A stretch of DNA of 64,000 nucleotides from CAJXNP01 sp050305935 (GCA_050305935.1 JBNLGG010000004.1:62001-126000), one strand, 5' to 3'; positions 26,905-36,034 are shown, numbered from the stretch's first letter. Program-made: numbers and translations. The notes: generated from the sequence alone by a model not told the origin.

Positions 26905-27399
26905 ATGGCAAAGGTAAAAGTTAATGGGCATGAGCACCTCATTGAAGTGAATGACGGAAAAGTGACGGTGAATGGTAAAGAAGTCCAAAGCGATCTCCAC
27001 AAAATCGATAAGGAAAACTATCACTTGATCTACAATGGAAAATCCATTACTGTCAAAGTGAACAACATTGATTTGCAGCATCAGGTAATTTCGCTCGAAA
27101 TAAATGGGAAGGAATTCAAATCGCATTTGGTGAGGACCATTGAAGAAACGATCGACCGAATCGCCCATTCGGGAAAATTGGCTTCGGGCCATCAAAAAAT
27201 CATCTCGCCAATGCCTGGCTTAATTCAAAAAATACAATGCACCGAAGGACAAGCCATTATGAAAGGTGAGGTGCTTGTAGTGTTAAATGCCATGAAAATG
27301 GAAAATATCATTAAAGCTCCGGAAGACGGAGAGATTGTTAAAATCCTTATCAAGGAAGGCGAGCAGGTAGAAAAGGGCAAAGTTTTAATTCAATTTTAA
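26905..27399 (+). CDS. Biotin/lipoyl carrier protein (biotin carboxyl carrier-like)
   Basis: A 164-residue protein with a beta-rich N-terminal part and a C-terminal biotinyl domain. The attachment motif is NAMKMEN with K131 as the likely biotinylated lysine, and SPMPGLIQKI is the usual companion strand. It most resembles carrier subunits of acyl-CoA or oxoacid carboxylases rather than the fatty-acid AccB, which has a different linker. No carboxylase or carboxyltransferase gene is next to it, so its enzyme partner cannot be read from context. Confidence 0.88.
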   Translation: MAKVKVNGHEHLIEVNDGKVTVNGKEVQSDLHKIDKENYHLIYNGKSITVKVNNIDLQHQVISLEINGKEFKSHLVRTIEETIDRIAHSGKLASGHQKIISPMPGLIQKIQCTEGQAIMKGEVLVVLNAMKMENIIKAPEDGEIVKILIKEGEQVEKGKVLIQF

Positions 27400-27430
27400 A
27401 AAAGATTTTATGTTAATTTTCATTCAGTAT

Positions 27431-27438
27431 TATATTTG
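27431..27438 (+). promoter_or_regulatory. candidate -7 element before pyrH
   Basis: TATATTTG matches TAnnTTTG and is about 100 bp upstream of the pyrH start. The -33 region is poor. The 140-bp gap shows no terminator for the biotin-carrier gene. Confidence 0.45.
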
Positions 27439-27539
27439 CCATAAAATTCACAACCCGGCGAAAGCACTTTACCATTTGGTTTTATATAGGTGAAAATGCT
27501 AGTTTCACCAGGATATATCAGAACAGTCAAATTTAAAAC

Positions 27540-28244
27540 ATGAAATATAAACGAATACTACTCAAGCTTAGCGGCGAGGCATTAATGGGGTCAAAGCAGT
27601 ATGGTATTGATTCTGAGCGTCTGGAACAATACACCCAGGAAATTAAAAAAGTGAAGGCCCTTGATACCCAAATTGCCATCGTAATAGGCGGAGGTAATAT
27701 TTTTAGAGGTGTCCAGTCTGAGCATGTGGGAGTTGACAGGGTGCAGGGAGACTATATGGGCATGCTCGCTACCGTCATCAACGCAATGGCATTGCAGAGT
27801 GCCCTGGAAAAAGCGGGGCTGTACACACGGCTCATGAGTGGGATTAAGATTGACCAGGTGTGTGAGCAATTTATTAGAAGAAGGGCTATCAGGCACTTGG
27901 AAAAAGGGAGGGTCGTCATTTTTGGTGCAGGCACGGGAAACCCGTATTTTACCACTGATTCAGCGGCTTCATTACGAGCCATTGAAATTGAAGCAGATGT
28001 GGTGCTTAAAGGCACACGTGTCGATGGAGTTTACACTGCCGACCCGGAAAAAGACCCAAATGCCCAAAAATACAGCAATATAACCTTTCAGGATGTTTAT
28101 AGAAAAGGTCTGAATGTTATGGATATGACCGCCTTTACGCTTTGTCAGGAAAATAATTTGCCAATCATAGTGTTCGACATGAACAAACCGGGCAATTTAT
28201 TAAACTTGATCAAAGGGGAGGAAGTCGGAACTTTAGTACACTAA
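27540..28244 (+). CDS. pyrH: Uridylate kinase
   Basis: Phosphorylates UMP to UDP; a hexameric amino-acid-kinase-fold enzyme unlike eukaryotic UMP kinases. It begins MKYKRILLKLSGEALMG and contains VIGGGNIFRG and a GTGNPYFTTDSAASLRA segment, all PyrH signatures. Length is 234 residues. frr follows after 14 bp, a very common pair. Confidence 0.98.
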   Translation: MKYKRILLKLSGEALMGSKQYGIDSERLEQYTQEIKKVKALDTQIAIVIGGGNIFRGVQSEHVGVDRVQGDYMGMLATVINAMALQSALEKAGLYTRLMSGIKIDQVCEQFIRRRAIRHLEKGRVVIFGAGTGNPYFTTDSAASLRAIEIEADVVLKGTRVDGVYTADPEKDPNAQKYSNITFQDVYRKGLNVMDMTAFTLCQENNLPIIVFDMNKPGNLLNLIKGEEVGTLVH

Positions 28245-28258
28245 AATCACCAACCAAA

Positions 28259-28819
28259 ATGGAAGAATTAGAACTATATATCGAAGATGCAAAAGAGCAC
28301 ATGGAGAAATCTGTAAAACATTTGGCCCATGAGCTTTCAAAGATCCGCGCGGGAAGAGCTATGCCAAACATGGTAGACGACATTACGATAGAATATTACG
28401 GAGCCCAAACCCCGCTCAGCCAGGTAGCCAGTGTCAATACGCCTGACGCCAGGACGCTTATGATCAAGCCCTGGGAAAAAACCATTCTTGGCGAAATCGA
28501 AAAAGCGATCATCAACAGCGACCTCGGCCTCAATCCTCAAAACGACGGTGAGGTAATCCGGTTAAACATCCCGCCGCTTACAGAAGAAAGAAGGGTAGCG
28601 CTTGTAAAACAGGTAAAACAAGAAGGTGAGACTGGGAAAATAAGCATCCGTAATATTCGTAAGGAAGCTAATGACCATGTGAAAAAACTTCTTAAGGAGC
28701 ATGTGTCAGAGGATGAAGTAAAAAAAGCCGAGCAGGAAATCCAGGAACTAACGGACAGCTACGTGAAGAAAATAGAAGCACTCCTCGTAAAAAAAGAAGA
28801 GGAAATCATGCACGTTTAG
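28259..28819 (+). CDS. frr: Ribosome recycling factor
   Basis: Splits post-termination ribosomes with EF-G. The 186-residue, tRNA-shaped protein contains LSKIRAGRAMPNMVDDITIE, then LMIKPWEKTIL and LNIPPLTEERR, which are diagnostic. Its stop overlaps the stop of convergent nadD by 4 bp, leaving no room for a separate terminator. Confidence 0.98.
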   Translation: MEELELYIEDAKEHMEKSVKHLAHELSKIRAGRAMPNMVDDITIEYYGAQTPLSQVASVNTPDARTLMIKPWEKTILGEIEKAIINSDLGLNPQNDGEVIRLNIPPLTEERRVALVKQVKQEGETGKISIRNIRKEANDHVKKLLKEHVSEDEVKKAEQEIQELTDSYVKKIEALLVKKEEEIMHV

Positions 28820-29388
28820 AGGTACAATTTTCGATCTCTGATAAAACTTTCCACTTTTTCCGGCACCAAATATCTATATGATTTTTGCTGCCGGATTTTC
28901 TTTCTTATAAATGTTGCCGAAATATTAATCAATGGCGCTTCAACGAATTGAACATTGGCATGTTCAGCAAAATCAGAGGCATTATTACCGCTCCTTCTGT
29001 ATACCAGTAAGCCATACTGATCTAATATTATTTTGTGGTTTTTCCACTTTGCAAATGATGCCAGGTTGTCTTCACCGATGATCAGCTTAAATTGTCGGTC
29101 GGAATATTTTTCAGAAATATGGGTCAGGGTGTTTATTGTATAGCTGGGAACAGGCAGGTTAAACTCTATGTCACTGGCTTTGAAACGGTCATTTCCTTCA
29201 ATGGCCAATTCCACCATATCAATCCGGTCAAAGTGATGTATAACCGAATTACTGTCTTTCAACGGGTTTTGAGGCGAAACAATAAACCAAACTTCGTCAA
29301 TATCCGCATCATTCAGCATCGTTTGCCCGATGATCAAATGCCCTACGTGGATAGGGTTAAAAGAACCAAAAAATAATCCAACCGTCAA
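28816..29388 (-). CDS. nadD: Nicotinate-nucleotide adenylyltransferase
   Basis: Makes deamido-NAD from nicotinate mononucleotide and ATP. The nucleotidyltransferase motif GSFNPIHVGH is at residues 8-17, and the C-terminal ISATFIRKKI matches the ISSTxIR motif. Length is 190 residues. It follows gmk by 4 bp and ends convergently with frr. Confidence 0.96.
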   Translation of the reverse strand: MTVGLFFGSFNPIHVGHLIIGQTMLNDADIDEVWFIVSPQNPLKDSNSVIHHFDRIDMVELAIEGNDRFKASDIEFNLPVPSYTINTLTHISEKYSDRQFKLIIGEDNLASFAKWKNHKIILDQYGLLVYRRSGNNASDFAEHANVQFVEAPLINISATFIRKKIRQQKSYRYLVPEKVESFIRDRKLYL

Positions 29389-29392
29389 AACT

Positions 29393-29965
29393 CTATTCGT
29401 TTATAAATTTCGCAACAAGCTTTTCCGCTTCCGCGAGGGTAGTCTCCAATTTATCGTTGATCAAGGTCACATCAAATTTATCTTCAAACGACAATTCGTA
29501 CTTCACTTTTTCCAGCCTCTTTACAAGGCTCTCATCACTTTCCGATTTCCGGGCACGCAGGCGTTGTTCCAAGGTGTCCACATTGGGCACCTTAACAAAA
29601 ACTGCCAACCCATCTTTCCCGAAATATTTTTTCAAACTTAGTCCTCCCAGCACATCCACGTCAAACAGCACGTGCTTCCCAAACGACCACAAGCGCTCTA
29701 CCTCTGATTTCAATGTGCCATAATATAAGCCTTCGTAGACCTGTTCCCACTCCACAAAAGCTCCCTCTTTAATTTTTTCTTCGAATTGCTCCACACTTAA
29801 AAAATGGTAATCCTTGCCATCTACTTCACCTTCCCTCTTTGAGCGGGTGGTAGCGGAAATCGAAAAACCAAGGTCTTTGTTTGTATTTAGCAAATGTTTA
29901 ACAACAGTTGTCTTTCCTGAACCCGACGGGGCAGAAAAAAAAATAGCTTTACCAGTATGTGCCAT
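29393..29965 (-). CDS. gmk: Guanylate kinase
   Basis: Phosphorylates GMP to GDP. The P-loop SAPSGSGKTT occupies residues 11-20. The GMP-binding segment TTRSKREGEVDGKDYHFLS and the VFVKVPNVDTLEQRLRAR region follow. Length 190 is normal. It is 3 bp after the small zinc-type protein and before nadD. Confidence 0.97.
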   Translation of the reverse strand: MAHTGKAIFFSAPSGSGKTTVVKHLLNTNKDLGFSISATTRSKREGEVDGKDYHFLSVEQFEEKIKEGAFVEWEQVYEGLYYGTLKSEVERLWSFGKHVLFDVDVLGGLSLKKYFGKDGLAVFVKVPNVDTLEQRLRARKSESDESLVKRLEKVKYELSFEDKFDVTLINDKLETTLAEAEKLVAKFINE

Positions 29966-29968
29966 GTA

Positions 29969-30259
29969 TTATTGCGATCCAGATATTTTACCCTTTATTG
30001 TTTCAATAAGCCCCTTGGGTAAAGGGATCGGGACTAATTTCTCTTTCAAAATGCTCTTTATTTCAAGATGTTGCTCACAAAGGTTTTTACATTGACAGCG
30101 TTCACAATTCACCATGGAAGTGTAAAAATATTTTTCTTCATCCTCGCTCGCCTGTCCATCCACGATCCTTTGGAGCATTTCCTTTCTATCATCTCCATCT
30201 ATACCCTGCGGACAATCAAAAGACTCATCATGGCAAATATCCTTTTTTTCCTCATCCAT
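29969..30259 (-). CDS. Probable zinc-type anti-sigma factor
   Basis: A 96-residue soluble protein with a cysteine-rich centre: C52, C55, C57, C61 and H64 in NCERCQCKNLCEQH, plus C9, H10 and C16. It resembles RsrA-like anti-sigma proteins, which use HxxxCxxC to bind zinc and respond to thiol oxidation; here an asparagine directly precedes the first cysteine and the ligand spacing differs. It starts 2 bp after the ECF sigma gene, the usual place for a cognate anti-sigma. Function is inferred from context and cysteine pattern. Confidence 0.7.
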   Translation of the reverse strand: MDEEKKDICHDESFDCPQGIDGDDRKEMLQRIVDGQASEDEEKYFYTSMVNCERCQCKNLCEQHLEIKSILKEKLVPIPLPKGLIETIKGKISGSQ

Positions 30260-30261
30260 CG

Positions 30262-30849
30262 CTAATGGTTTTTAAACCCTTTTGACGCTGCATAATAAAG
30301 CAATTTTTTTCGAAGTAAGTTCCTTGCTCTATGAAGACGTGAGCGAACGGTTCCAATAGGTATATCCAGAATTTTCGCCATTTCCTCATATGTAAACTCC
30401 TCCAGATCGCACAAAATTATAACAATTCTAAAATCCACAGGCAAAGAATTTAAAGCATTTGAAACTTCATCACCAATTGTCTCCCTAAAAGGATAAACAG
30501 CAATATTTCCCGAAAAAGTTTCCTGCGTGTCTTCAGAATTGTAAATATTCTCCACATCCTGATAGTCAATTTTAGGTGGCTCCTTGCTCTTCTTTCTGTA
30601 ACTGTTGATAAAGTCATTTTTCAAAATTCTGTACAGCCAGGCTTTTGCATTTGTTCCCCGGTGATAAGATTTTATAAACTTAAAGGCTTTGAAATAAGTC
30701 TCCTGAACCAGGTCTTTTGCCTCGTCCTCGTCAATGACTAACCGGTATGCGAAATTATAAATAGCGGACGCGTGAGGTAGGAGTTCACCCTCAAAGACCT
30801 GAATATCTTTTAATTCATCAACTGTACGGCGCTCGTCATCTGATGGCAT
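30262..30849 (-). CDS. ECF (RpoE-type) RNA polymerase sigma factor
   Basis: A 195-residue group IV sigma factor. Region 2 includes DEDEAKDLVQETYFKAFKFI and WLYRILKNDFINSYRKKS. Region 4 includes LCDLEEFTYEEMAKILDIPI and GTVRSRLHRARNLLRKKL, the helix-turn-helix. The linker is acidic and lacks extra domains. With the adjacent cysteine-rich protein it probably forms a stress-responsive sigma/anti-sigma pair of the SigR type; the regulon cannot be inferred. Confidence 0.93.
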   Translation of the reverse strand: MPSDDERRTVDELKDIQVFEGELLPHASAIYNFAYRLVIDEDEAKDLVQETYFKAFKFIKSYHRGTNAKAWLYRILKNDFINSYRKKSKEPPKIDYQDVENIYNSEDTQETFSGNIAVYPFRETIGDEVSNALNSLPVDFRIVIILCDLEEFTYEEMAKILDIPIGTVRSRLHRARNLLRKKLLYYAASKGFKNH

Positions 30850-30875
30850 ACTACACGCATTGCGGACTATTGAAA

Positions 30876-31478
30876 TTAAGAAATTTTTAGCGCTCTTTGG
30901 GCTATCAACTTGTGAATTTCCAATACTTGCGCCAAGATTGGATGACTTTCGTCATTATTTACTAAAAAATCAGCCAATCTCACCTTTTTATCCTCTGGAA
31001 ATTGATTTTTAATGATTTCTTCCACCTGTTTTTTTGTCCGGTGTTCGTCACGCATTAATACCCGTTCTATTCTGCACTTTTCAGGTGCTGTTACAACAAT
31101 CAAAATATCAAGGTCTTTATAAGAGCCAGATTCCACCAGCAACGCTGCTTCTTTTATCACGAAAGGGCTGTCCCACCCCTGGCTCCATCGCTCAAAATCC
31201 TTTTTTACTGCTGGGTGTACCATCTGATTTAGCTTCTGGAGTTCCACCGGATTTTGAAAAACCTTTTCAGACAAATAGGTTCGGTTTACGGAGCCATCCG
31301 GTAAGTATGCATTTTCTCCGAATGTACTTTTAATGTCTCCCACCAGTGACAAGTCTTCTCTCATCAGTCGTTTTGCCTGCAAGTCTGCATCAAAAACCGG
31401 AACACCCAGTATTCTGAAAATATTGCATATCAACGATTTTCCAGCACCTATCCCACCGGTGACACCTACCAGAAGCAT
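30876..31478 (-). CDS. coaE: Dephospho-CoA kinase
   Basis: Last step of coenzyme A synthesis. The P-loop GGIGAGKS is at residues 8-15, followed by VPVFDADLQAKRLM, and later MRDEHRTKKQVEEIIKNQFP, family segments. Length is 200. It starts 1 bp after the YbbR gene and belongs to the yajC-ybbR-coaE run typical of Bacteroidota. Confidence 0.97.
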   Translation of the reverse strand: MLLVGVTGGIGAGKSLICNIFRILGVPVFDADLQAKRLMREDLSLVGDIKSTFGENAYLPDGSVNRTYLSEKVFQNPVELQKLNQMVHPAVKKDFERWSQGWDSPFVIKEAALLVESGSYKDLDILIVVTAPEKCRIERVLMRDEHRTKKQVEEIIKNQFPEDKKVRLADFLVNNDESHPILAQVLEIHKLIAQRALKIS

Positions 31479-31479
31479 T

Positions 31480-32460
31480 CTACTGATAAATTACTTTTAC
31501 AAATGGATTTACGAGCCGAGCCTCGCGCACGTATTCAGGCAGATCACTTAATTTCAGACTAATAGTCGAATCTGACGCATTAAACAGCTCATAATCTGCT
31601 ATCGCCTTTACTTTTACTGTATCGAGCTCGACCAATTTAGAGGAAGGGACATAGAGGTGGATCGGCGCGACCGCAGTAGACAACAGGTAGACTTTGCTTT
31701 GCGGAAAGTTTTGTCGCTCAATTTTAACAGAAGTCGTGTGCGTCACAAACTGTTCTACATTAAACCGAACTTCTATCTTGTCAGGATTACCTGTAACAGA
31801 TGAGTGCAGGGAAAATGAAACCGGTATCCGTTCATTATAATTTCCGTCAATTTCAGTATCCGGTAATTTTATGTTTAGCGACTCTTTTATTCCATTTAAT
31901 ATTGATTTAGGACCGGTAAGCACAATTGATTCAGGTGAAAAACCGACATCTGAAGTGATCAAATAATCCTTTGCCAGGGATAGACTGGCTGTGTCAAGCT
32001 CCAATTTTACCCGCCGCTCAGCCTTTGTGTCTATATCAATAAAAATGGTATCGGAAATAATATAATTTACCGTGATCTCCTCCAGTTGATCATCTGCCAG
32101 CCCTAAAAGATTATATTCTGTCAAATATGTCTGGTTAGGAACTTCCTCAATGTCAATAACAATGGGTTTTATGCTAAATCCAATTGTCTTTCGTAGCAAG
32201 TTCCACCCTCCTCCTGTTACATTAATGGATATCCTTGAGGGGAGGCTATTTTTACAAATTAAACTGTCGCGGTTATATTCAAAAGCAATGGGATAGTCCA
32301 GCCTGGTGGTATACTCCTTATTTAGTGAATTGAAAAGCCAGAAAATGAAGGCCGTAACCATGCAAAGAAAAATCGTCTTGGCATTTCCTTTGCCAGAAAC
32401 AAAAGAGGCCCAAAGGCCTCTTATAATTGAAAATATAGTTTTCCTTTTATTGCTGGCCAC
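31480..32460 (-). CDS. YbbR-like domain protein
   Basis: A 326-residue protein with one N-terminal membrane anchor (TIFLCMVTAFIFWLFNSLNK, near residues 28-47) and an outside part built of YbbR-type beta domains. In Firmicutes CdaR, a YbbR protein, regulates the CdaA diadenylate cyclase; no cyclase is adjacent here, so that role is not assumed. It overlaps the yajC stop by 1 bp and precedes coaE by 1 bp. Confidence 0.82.
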   Translation of the reverse strand: MASNKRKTIFSIIRGLWASFVSGKGNAKTIFLCMVTAFIFWLFNSLNKEYTTRLDYPIAFEYNRDSLICKNSLPSRISINVTGGGWNLLRKTIGFSIKPIVIDIEEVPNQTYLTEYNLLGLADDQLEEITVNYIISDTIFIDIDTKAERRVKLELDTASLSLAKDYLITSDVGFSPESIVLTGPKSILNGIKESLNIKLPDTEIDGNYNERIPVSFSLHSSVTGNPDKIEVRFNVEQFVTHTTSVKIERQNFPQSKVYLLSTAVAPIHLYVPSSKLVELDTVKVKAIADYELFNASDSTISLKLSDLPEYVREARLVNPFVKVIYQ

Positions 32461-32777
32461 TATTTTTTAGCATCACTTTTTTTACTTGCATCTAAAGATA
32501 TTGCTGTTTTTTCAAATGTCAATTTGGCTCCCTTATCCACCTCTAGAATCACGGTCTCTCCCTCAACCGAATAAACTTTTCCGTGCAATCCACCAATAGT
32601 CACCACCTGGTCACCTTTTTTTATGGCTTCAATAAACTTCTTTTGATCCTTTTGTTTCTTTTGCTGAGGCCTGATGAAAAAGAAATAGAAAATTACGATG
32701 ATACCGCCAATTAATACAAACTGGGTCCACTCACCACCTCCACCCGCAGGTGCCTGTAAAAAAATCTCTCTTAACAT
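32460..32777 (-). CDS. yajC: Preprotein translocase subunit YajC
   Basis: Small accessory subunit of the SecDF-YajC complex. It has 105 residues with one N-terminal membrane segment (FVLIGGIIVIFYFFFI) followed by RPQQKKQKDQKKFIEAIKKG and DQVVTIGGLHGKV, the YajC signature. secD and secF are not in the window. Confidence 0.95.
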   Translation of the reverse strand: MLREIFLQAPAGGGGEWTQFVLIGGIIVIFYFFFIRPQQKKQKDQKKFIEAIKKGDQVVTIGGLHGKVYSVEGETVILEVDKGAKLTFEKTAISLDASKKSDAKK

Positions 32778-32806
32778 TATATTTATATTTGTTTGTTTCT
32801 TTTGTC

Positions 32807-33322
32807 TTAACTGCCCTTTGGTGTTACCATTCCTTTGATCGTAAGTTTTGTAATCGAAGGATCCGTGTTGGCAGTAATGGTAATTGTTTTTGTTTGCTGA
32901 TTAGTCTTCCCACTACTGTTAAAGCTTACTTCTATTTTACCAGTTTCCCCTGGAGCAATTGGCTCTTTCGGCCACGAAGGCACGGTACATCCACAGGAAG
33001 CAACCGCATTTTTTATTAAAAGAGGAGCCTCACCTGAATTGGTGAATGAAAATGTATGATTCACAACATCACCTTCATTGACAGTCCCAAAATTATATTC
33101 CACATTCTCAAATACGAATTTTGGATATTTCCCATCCGGATTGAGTTCTTCAGAAACTACGTTGGCAGAACTTAAACTTGTTATAGAACCAGCGTCCTGG
33201 CTTTCCAGTTTTGCTACGCGCTCTTCCAGGCTTTTTACCCTTTTCTCCAGTCTGGAATCAGTACATGATGTGATTAAAAGTGCTAAACCAATTACTCCTA
33301 AGATATAATTTGCTCGTCTCAT
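32807..33322 (-). CDS. DUF1573 lipoprotein with N-terminal coiled coil
   Basis: A 171-residue lipoprotein: the signal ends ALLITSC with lipidated C20, then a short heptad region (RLEKRVKSLEERVAKLES), then a DUF1573/ASH-like beta domain with ASCGCTVPSWP and a PGETGKIEVSFNSSG stretch. Function is unknown; proteins of this type are abundant in Bacteroidota and sit next to nusB-yajC. It is probably periplasmic or outer-membrane attached. Confidence 0.85.
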   Translation of the reverse strand: MRRANYILGVIGLALLITSCTDSRLEKRVKSLEERVAKLESQDAGSITSLSSANVVSEELNPDGKYPKFVFENVEYNFGTVNEGDVVNHTFSFTNSGEAPLLIKNAVASCGCTVPSWPKEPIAPGETGKIEVSFNSSGKTNQQTKTITITANTDPSITKLTIKGMVTPKGS

Positions 33323-33334
33323 TATAGTTAGATT

Positions 33335-33634
33335 TTAGTTACCCTTTTTTATTTGTCCTATTAATTCATCGACATCTTCGAGAAGTTTTTCGGCTTTCAG
33401 TTTCGTATCGTCAATCACTTTCTTACCCTGGTTTTTTGCAAAGCTTTCAGCCTCGCCTTCCCCGGCGATCAGGTCGTCCAGCAACCCCTCCAGTTGACCT
33501 TTATATTTATCCAATAAGAATGTCAGCTTATCCCTGGTATTGGACCCCTTATCTGGTGCGAATAGAATCCCGACCAAAACACCAACGGATGCTCCGCTTA
33601 AAAATGTGATTAATGTATTAGTAGATTTTGCCAT
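33335..33634 (-). CDS. YtxH domain protein
   Basis: A 99-residue protein with an N-terminal glycine-rich membrane segment (LITFLSGASVGVLVGILFAP) followed by DKGSNTRDKL, the YtxH pattern, and a charged helical tail. It is small, membrane-anchored and cytoplasm-facing by analogy. Function is unknown. It lies 6 bp after nusB. Confidence 0.82.
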   Translation of the reverse strand: MAKSTNTLITFLSGASVGVLVGILFAPDKGSNTRDKLTFLLDKYKGQLEGLLDDLIAGEGEAESFAKNQGKKVIDDTKLKAEKLLEDVDELIGQIKKGN

Positions 33635-33640
33635 TGTATT

Positions 33641-34810
33641 TTATTTTGAGTCTATTAGTCCCCTCCCACTTTTCCTAATTTCGCCTGAATTTATCAATTC
33701 TTCTGAAATTGCGTCTAATAATCCGTTAACGAATTTCTTACTTTTAGGGGTACTGTATGTTTTAGATATCTCAATGAACTCATTTATTGACACTTTCACC
33801 GGTATGCTTGCGAAAGTGATCATCTCGCAAATCGCCGTTTTAAGTATCACACGGTCTAGCGATGCGAGACGCTCCATTTTCCAGTTTTTCACTTTCTTTT
33901 CGATCAGGTCTTCGTAGTAGTCGTTGTTTTTGATCGTCTCTGAAAATAGATCCATATAATATTCCAGATCTTCCTCCCAATTATAAGACAGTGGTGGATA
34001 AACTATCCCTTCCGGCTCATTCACAGACTTGAGGGTCTTTAAGACAAGACTTCTTACTATTTGTTTATTCTCATTCCAATTGAGATCTTTTTCATCAAAA
34101 AAAGTCTCAATAGCATCGTTCTTAAAGATCAATCGCCTGATGCATTCATCCAGCGCCTGGATATCCTCTTCCTCTGTTGGGTTTGGATTTTTCAGATAGG
34201 CCTCAAAAAAAGTGTCCTTTCTTATAATGGATTTATACCAGTCCCACACTTTATCCTCGTCATTCGCCCAGCTCGCTTTCTCCCGCGTCAGCGCATCTTC
34301 TACCTCAGGTGTTCCAAGAATCTTATTTAGCGCTACATTATTATAAAACGGCATGGTGGAAGAAGCCTGCTGCCCAAACTTTTCAGACATGTCCACCTTT
34401 TCCATCACCTTTCTTCGGTTTTGCAGCGAGAACTCTTTTATCAACTTCCAAACCAATGCCTGGACTTCCCTGATCTGATCAAAGTCCCTCGCAAGATCCT
34501 TCTTAATTTTACTAAAGTCCTCCTTGTTCCGGGTCTTGAAAAGCTGGATAGCATTGTCCCCGGAAATTTTGGCCTCTGTAGAAATTTCTTTCGGTAATGG
34601 GTTGTTTTGAAAAAAGGCTTTAAAATAGGAAACTGACTCCTCCGTCAATTTCTTCATGGCAGGTGCATCGTAAGGCTCCATGGAGTTTAAATCCTGCGCA
34701 AAATCGCTTTGGATTTTATCTATGACCAGGTCGTGGTTTGCCAGCTTGCAACTTTCATAGGCGTAAAGGTTCTTTACTGCCTTAATTCTTAGTACTCTTC
34801 TGTTTACCAT
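33641..34810 (-). CDS. nusB: Transcription antitermination protein NusB, long form
   Basis: RNA-binding partner of S10 (NusE) in rRNA antitermination. The C-terminal part (from about residue 230) has the NusB pattern, including WKMERLASLDRVILKTAICE and ISVNEF-like PVKVSINEFIEISKTYSTPK, ending in KKFVNGLLDAISEEL. The 389-residue length is more than twice the E. coli protein (139); the first 220 residues are helical and lysine-rich. Such extended NusB proteins are known in Bacteroidota. Confidence 0.93.
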   Translation of the reverse strand: MVNRRVLRIKAVKNLYAYESCKLANHDLVIDKIQSDFAQDLNSMEPYDAPAMKKLTEESVSYFKAFFQNNPLPKEISTEAKISGDNAIQLFKTRNKEDFSKIKKDLARDFDQIREVQALVWKLIKEFSLQNRRKVMEKVDMSEKFGQQASSTMPFYNNVALNKILGTPEVEDALTREKASWANDEDKVWDWYKSIIRKDTFFEAYLKNPNPTEEEDIQALDECIRRLIFKNDAIETFFDEKDLNWNENKQIVRSLVLKTLKSVNEPEGIVYPPLSYNWEEDLEYYMDLFSETIKNNDYYEDLIEKKVKNWKMERLASLDRVILKTAICEMITFASIPVKVSINEFIEISKTYSTPKSKKFVNGLLDAISEELINSGEIRKSGRGLIDSK

Positions 34811-34839
34811 GAAACTTATTTATCAAAGAACGAAATTAA

Positions 34840-36000
34840 TCAAAGTGAAAGTTTTACGTTCCCTACATCATTAATTCTTTTCTTGGCGAGCTCGATAGCT
34901 GCCTGTTGTGTATTTATATTTTCTTTTTCTGACTTTTCCAAAATGTTTAACGTAGTGGTATAAATTTTTTCCACCTTTGAATATACCCGTTCTTTGCTCC
35001 ACCCTCCCAGGTAGTCAATGCCTACATTGATCAGTCCGCCTGAATTGATCAGGAAGTCAGGAGCGTATATTATTTGCTTTTGCAATAAGATATCTCCATG
35101 TATTGATTCGTCTTCCAACTGATTATTAGCAGCGCCAGCAATGATCCTGCATTTCAACTTTCCAATGGAGCGATCATTAATCGTAGCGCCCAGGGCACAA
35201 GGGGAATATATATCAATTTCCTGTTCAAAAATATCACCACTGGAAATATGCTCAGCGCCAAACCTTTTGCAGGCTTCCGCAACACGGTCTTCGTAAATAT
35301 CTGATACAAGTATTTTCGCACCTTCCTTTTGTAACAATTCGCACAGGTTCATCCCCACATGACCTACTCCTTGAACGAGTATTTTTTTGTTCTTTAAGCT
35401 GTCATTTCCGAATACCTTATAGACACAGGCTTTCATTCCCACATACACTCCATAGGCAGTTACTGGTGAAGGATCTCCTCCACCTCCGATGCTTTCGTGT
35501 AGCCCGGTTACATGTCTTGTCTCCATAGCAATATATTCCATGTCGGCAGGACTCATATTCACATCCTCGGCTGTCACATATTTGCCATTAAGGCTTTCAA
35601 CAAATCGTCCGAATTTTCTAAGAAGGGCTTCAGTTTTCATGGTAGCTGCATCGCCGATGATAACAGCTTTACCTCCTCCCAGGTTCAACCCTGAAATTGA
35701 GGCTTTAAATGTCATCCCCCGGGAGAGACGTAGTACGTCGCGGATAGCTTCGCTTTCCGAGGTGTAATTCCACATCCTGGTCCCTCCTAAGGAAGGCCCC
35801 AGCACAGTATTATGGATACCTATTATAGCCTTTAACCCTGTTTTTGGGTCTTGACAAAACACCAATTGTTCATGACCCATTTTATCCATCAAGTCGAAAG
35901 ACTCAACTTCCTGCTGTATCGTAGCTTCTTTCTCCCCTACCATCAAAATTTTATTATCGTTTTTCAATCGTTTGATTAGATTTGCAATCTTGAAGACCAA
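34840..36000 (-). CDS. Glu/Leu/Phe/Val dehydrogenase, leucine-type
   Basis: NAD-dependent amino-acid dehydrogenase that deaminates branched-chain amino acids to 2-oxo acids. In the long form K99 and K111 (in MTFKASISGLNLGGGKAVI) match the substrate-binding and catalytic lysines. The nucleotide-binding loop is QGVGHVG. An alternative start at 35943 would give a 367-residue protein, closer to the usual 360-370; both are possible. The ABC exporter gene is divergent. Confidence 0.9.
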   Translation of the reverse strand: MVFKIANLIKRLKNDNKILMVGEKEATIQQEVESFDLMDKMGHEQLVFCQDPKTGLKAIIGIHNTVLGPSLGGTRMWNYTSESEAIRDVLRLSRGMTFKASISGLNLGGGKAVIIGDAATMKTEALLRKFGRFVESLNGKYVTAEDVNMSPADMEYIAMETRHVTGLHESIGGGGDPSPVTAYGVYVGMKACVYKVFGNDSLKNKKILVQGVGHVGMNLCELLQKEGAKILVSDIYEDRVAEACKRFGAEHISSGDIFEQEIDIYSPCALGATINDRSIGKLKCRIIAGAANNQLEDESIHGDILLQKQIIYAPDFLINSGGLINVGIDYLGGWSKERVYSKVEKIYTTTLNILEKSEKENINTQQAAIELAKKRINDVGNVKLSL

Positions 36001-36018
36001 ATCAGCAAATCAACTGGG

Positions 36019-36026
36019 CAAAAATA
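36019..36026 (-). promoter_or_regulatory. candidate -7 element before the leucine-type dehydrogenase
   Basis: TATTTTTG on the minus strand fits TAnnTTTG and lies just before the long-form start. No convincing -33 site is seen at 19 nt. Confidence 0.4.
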
Positions 36027-36034
36027 GTACTTTT

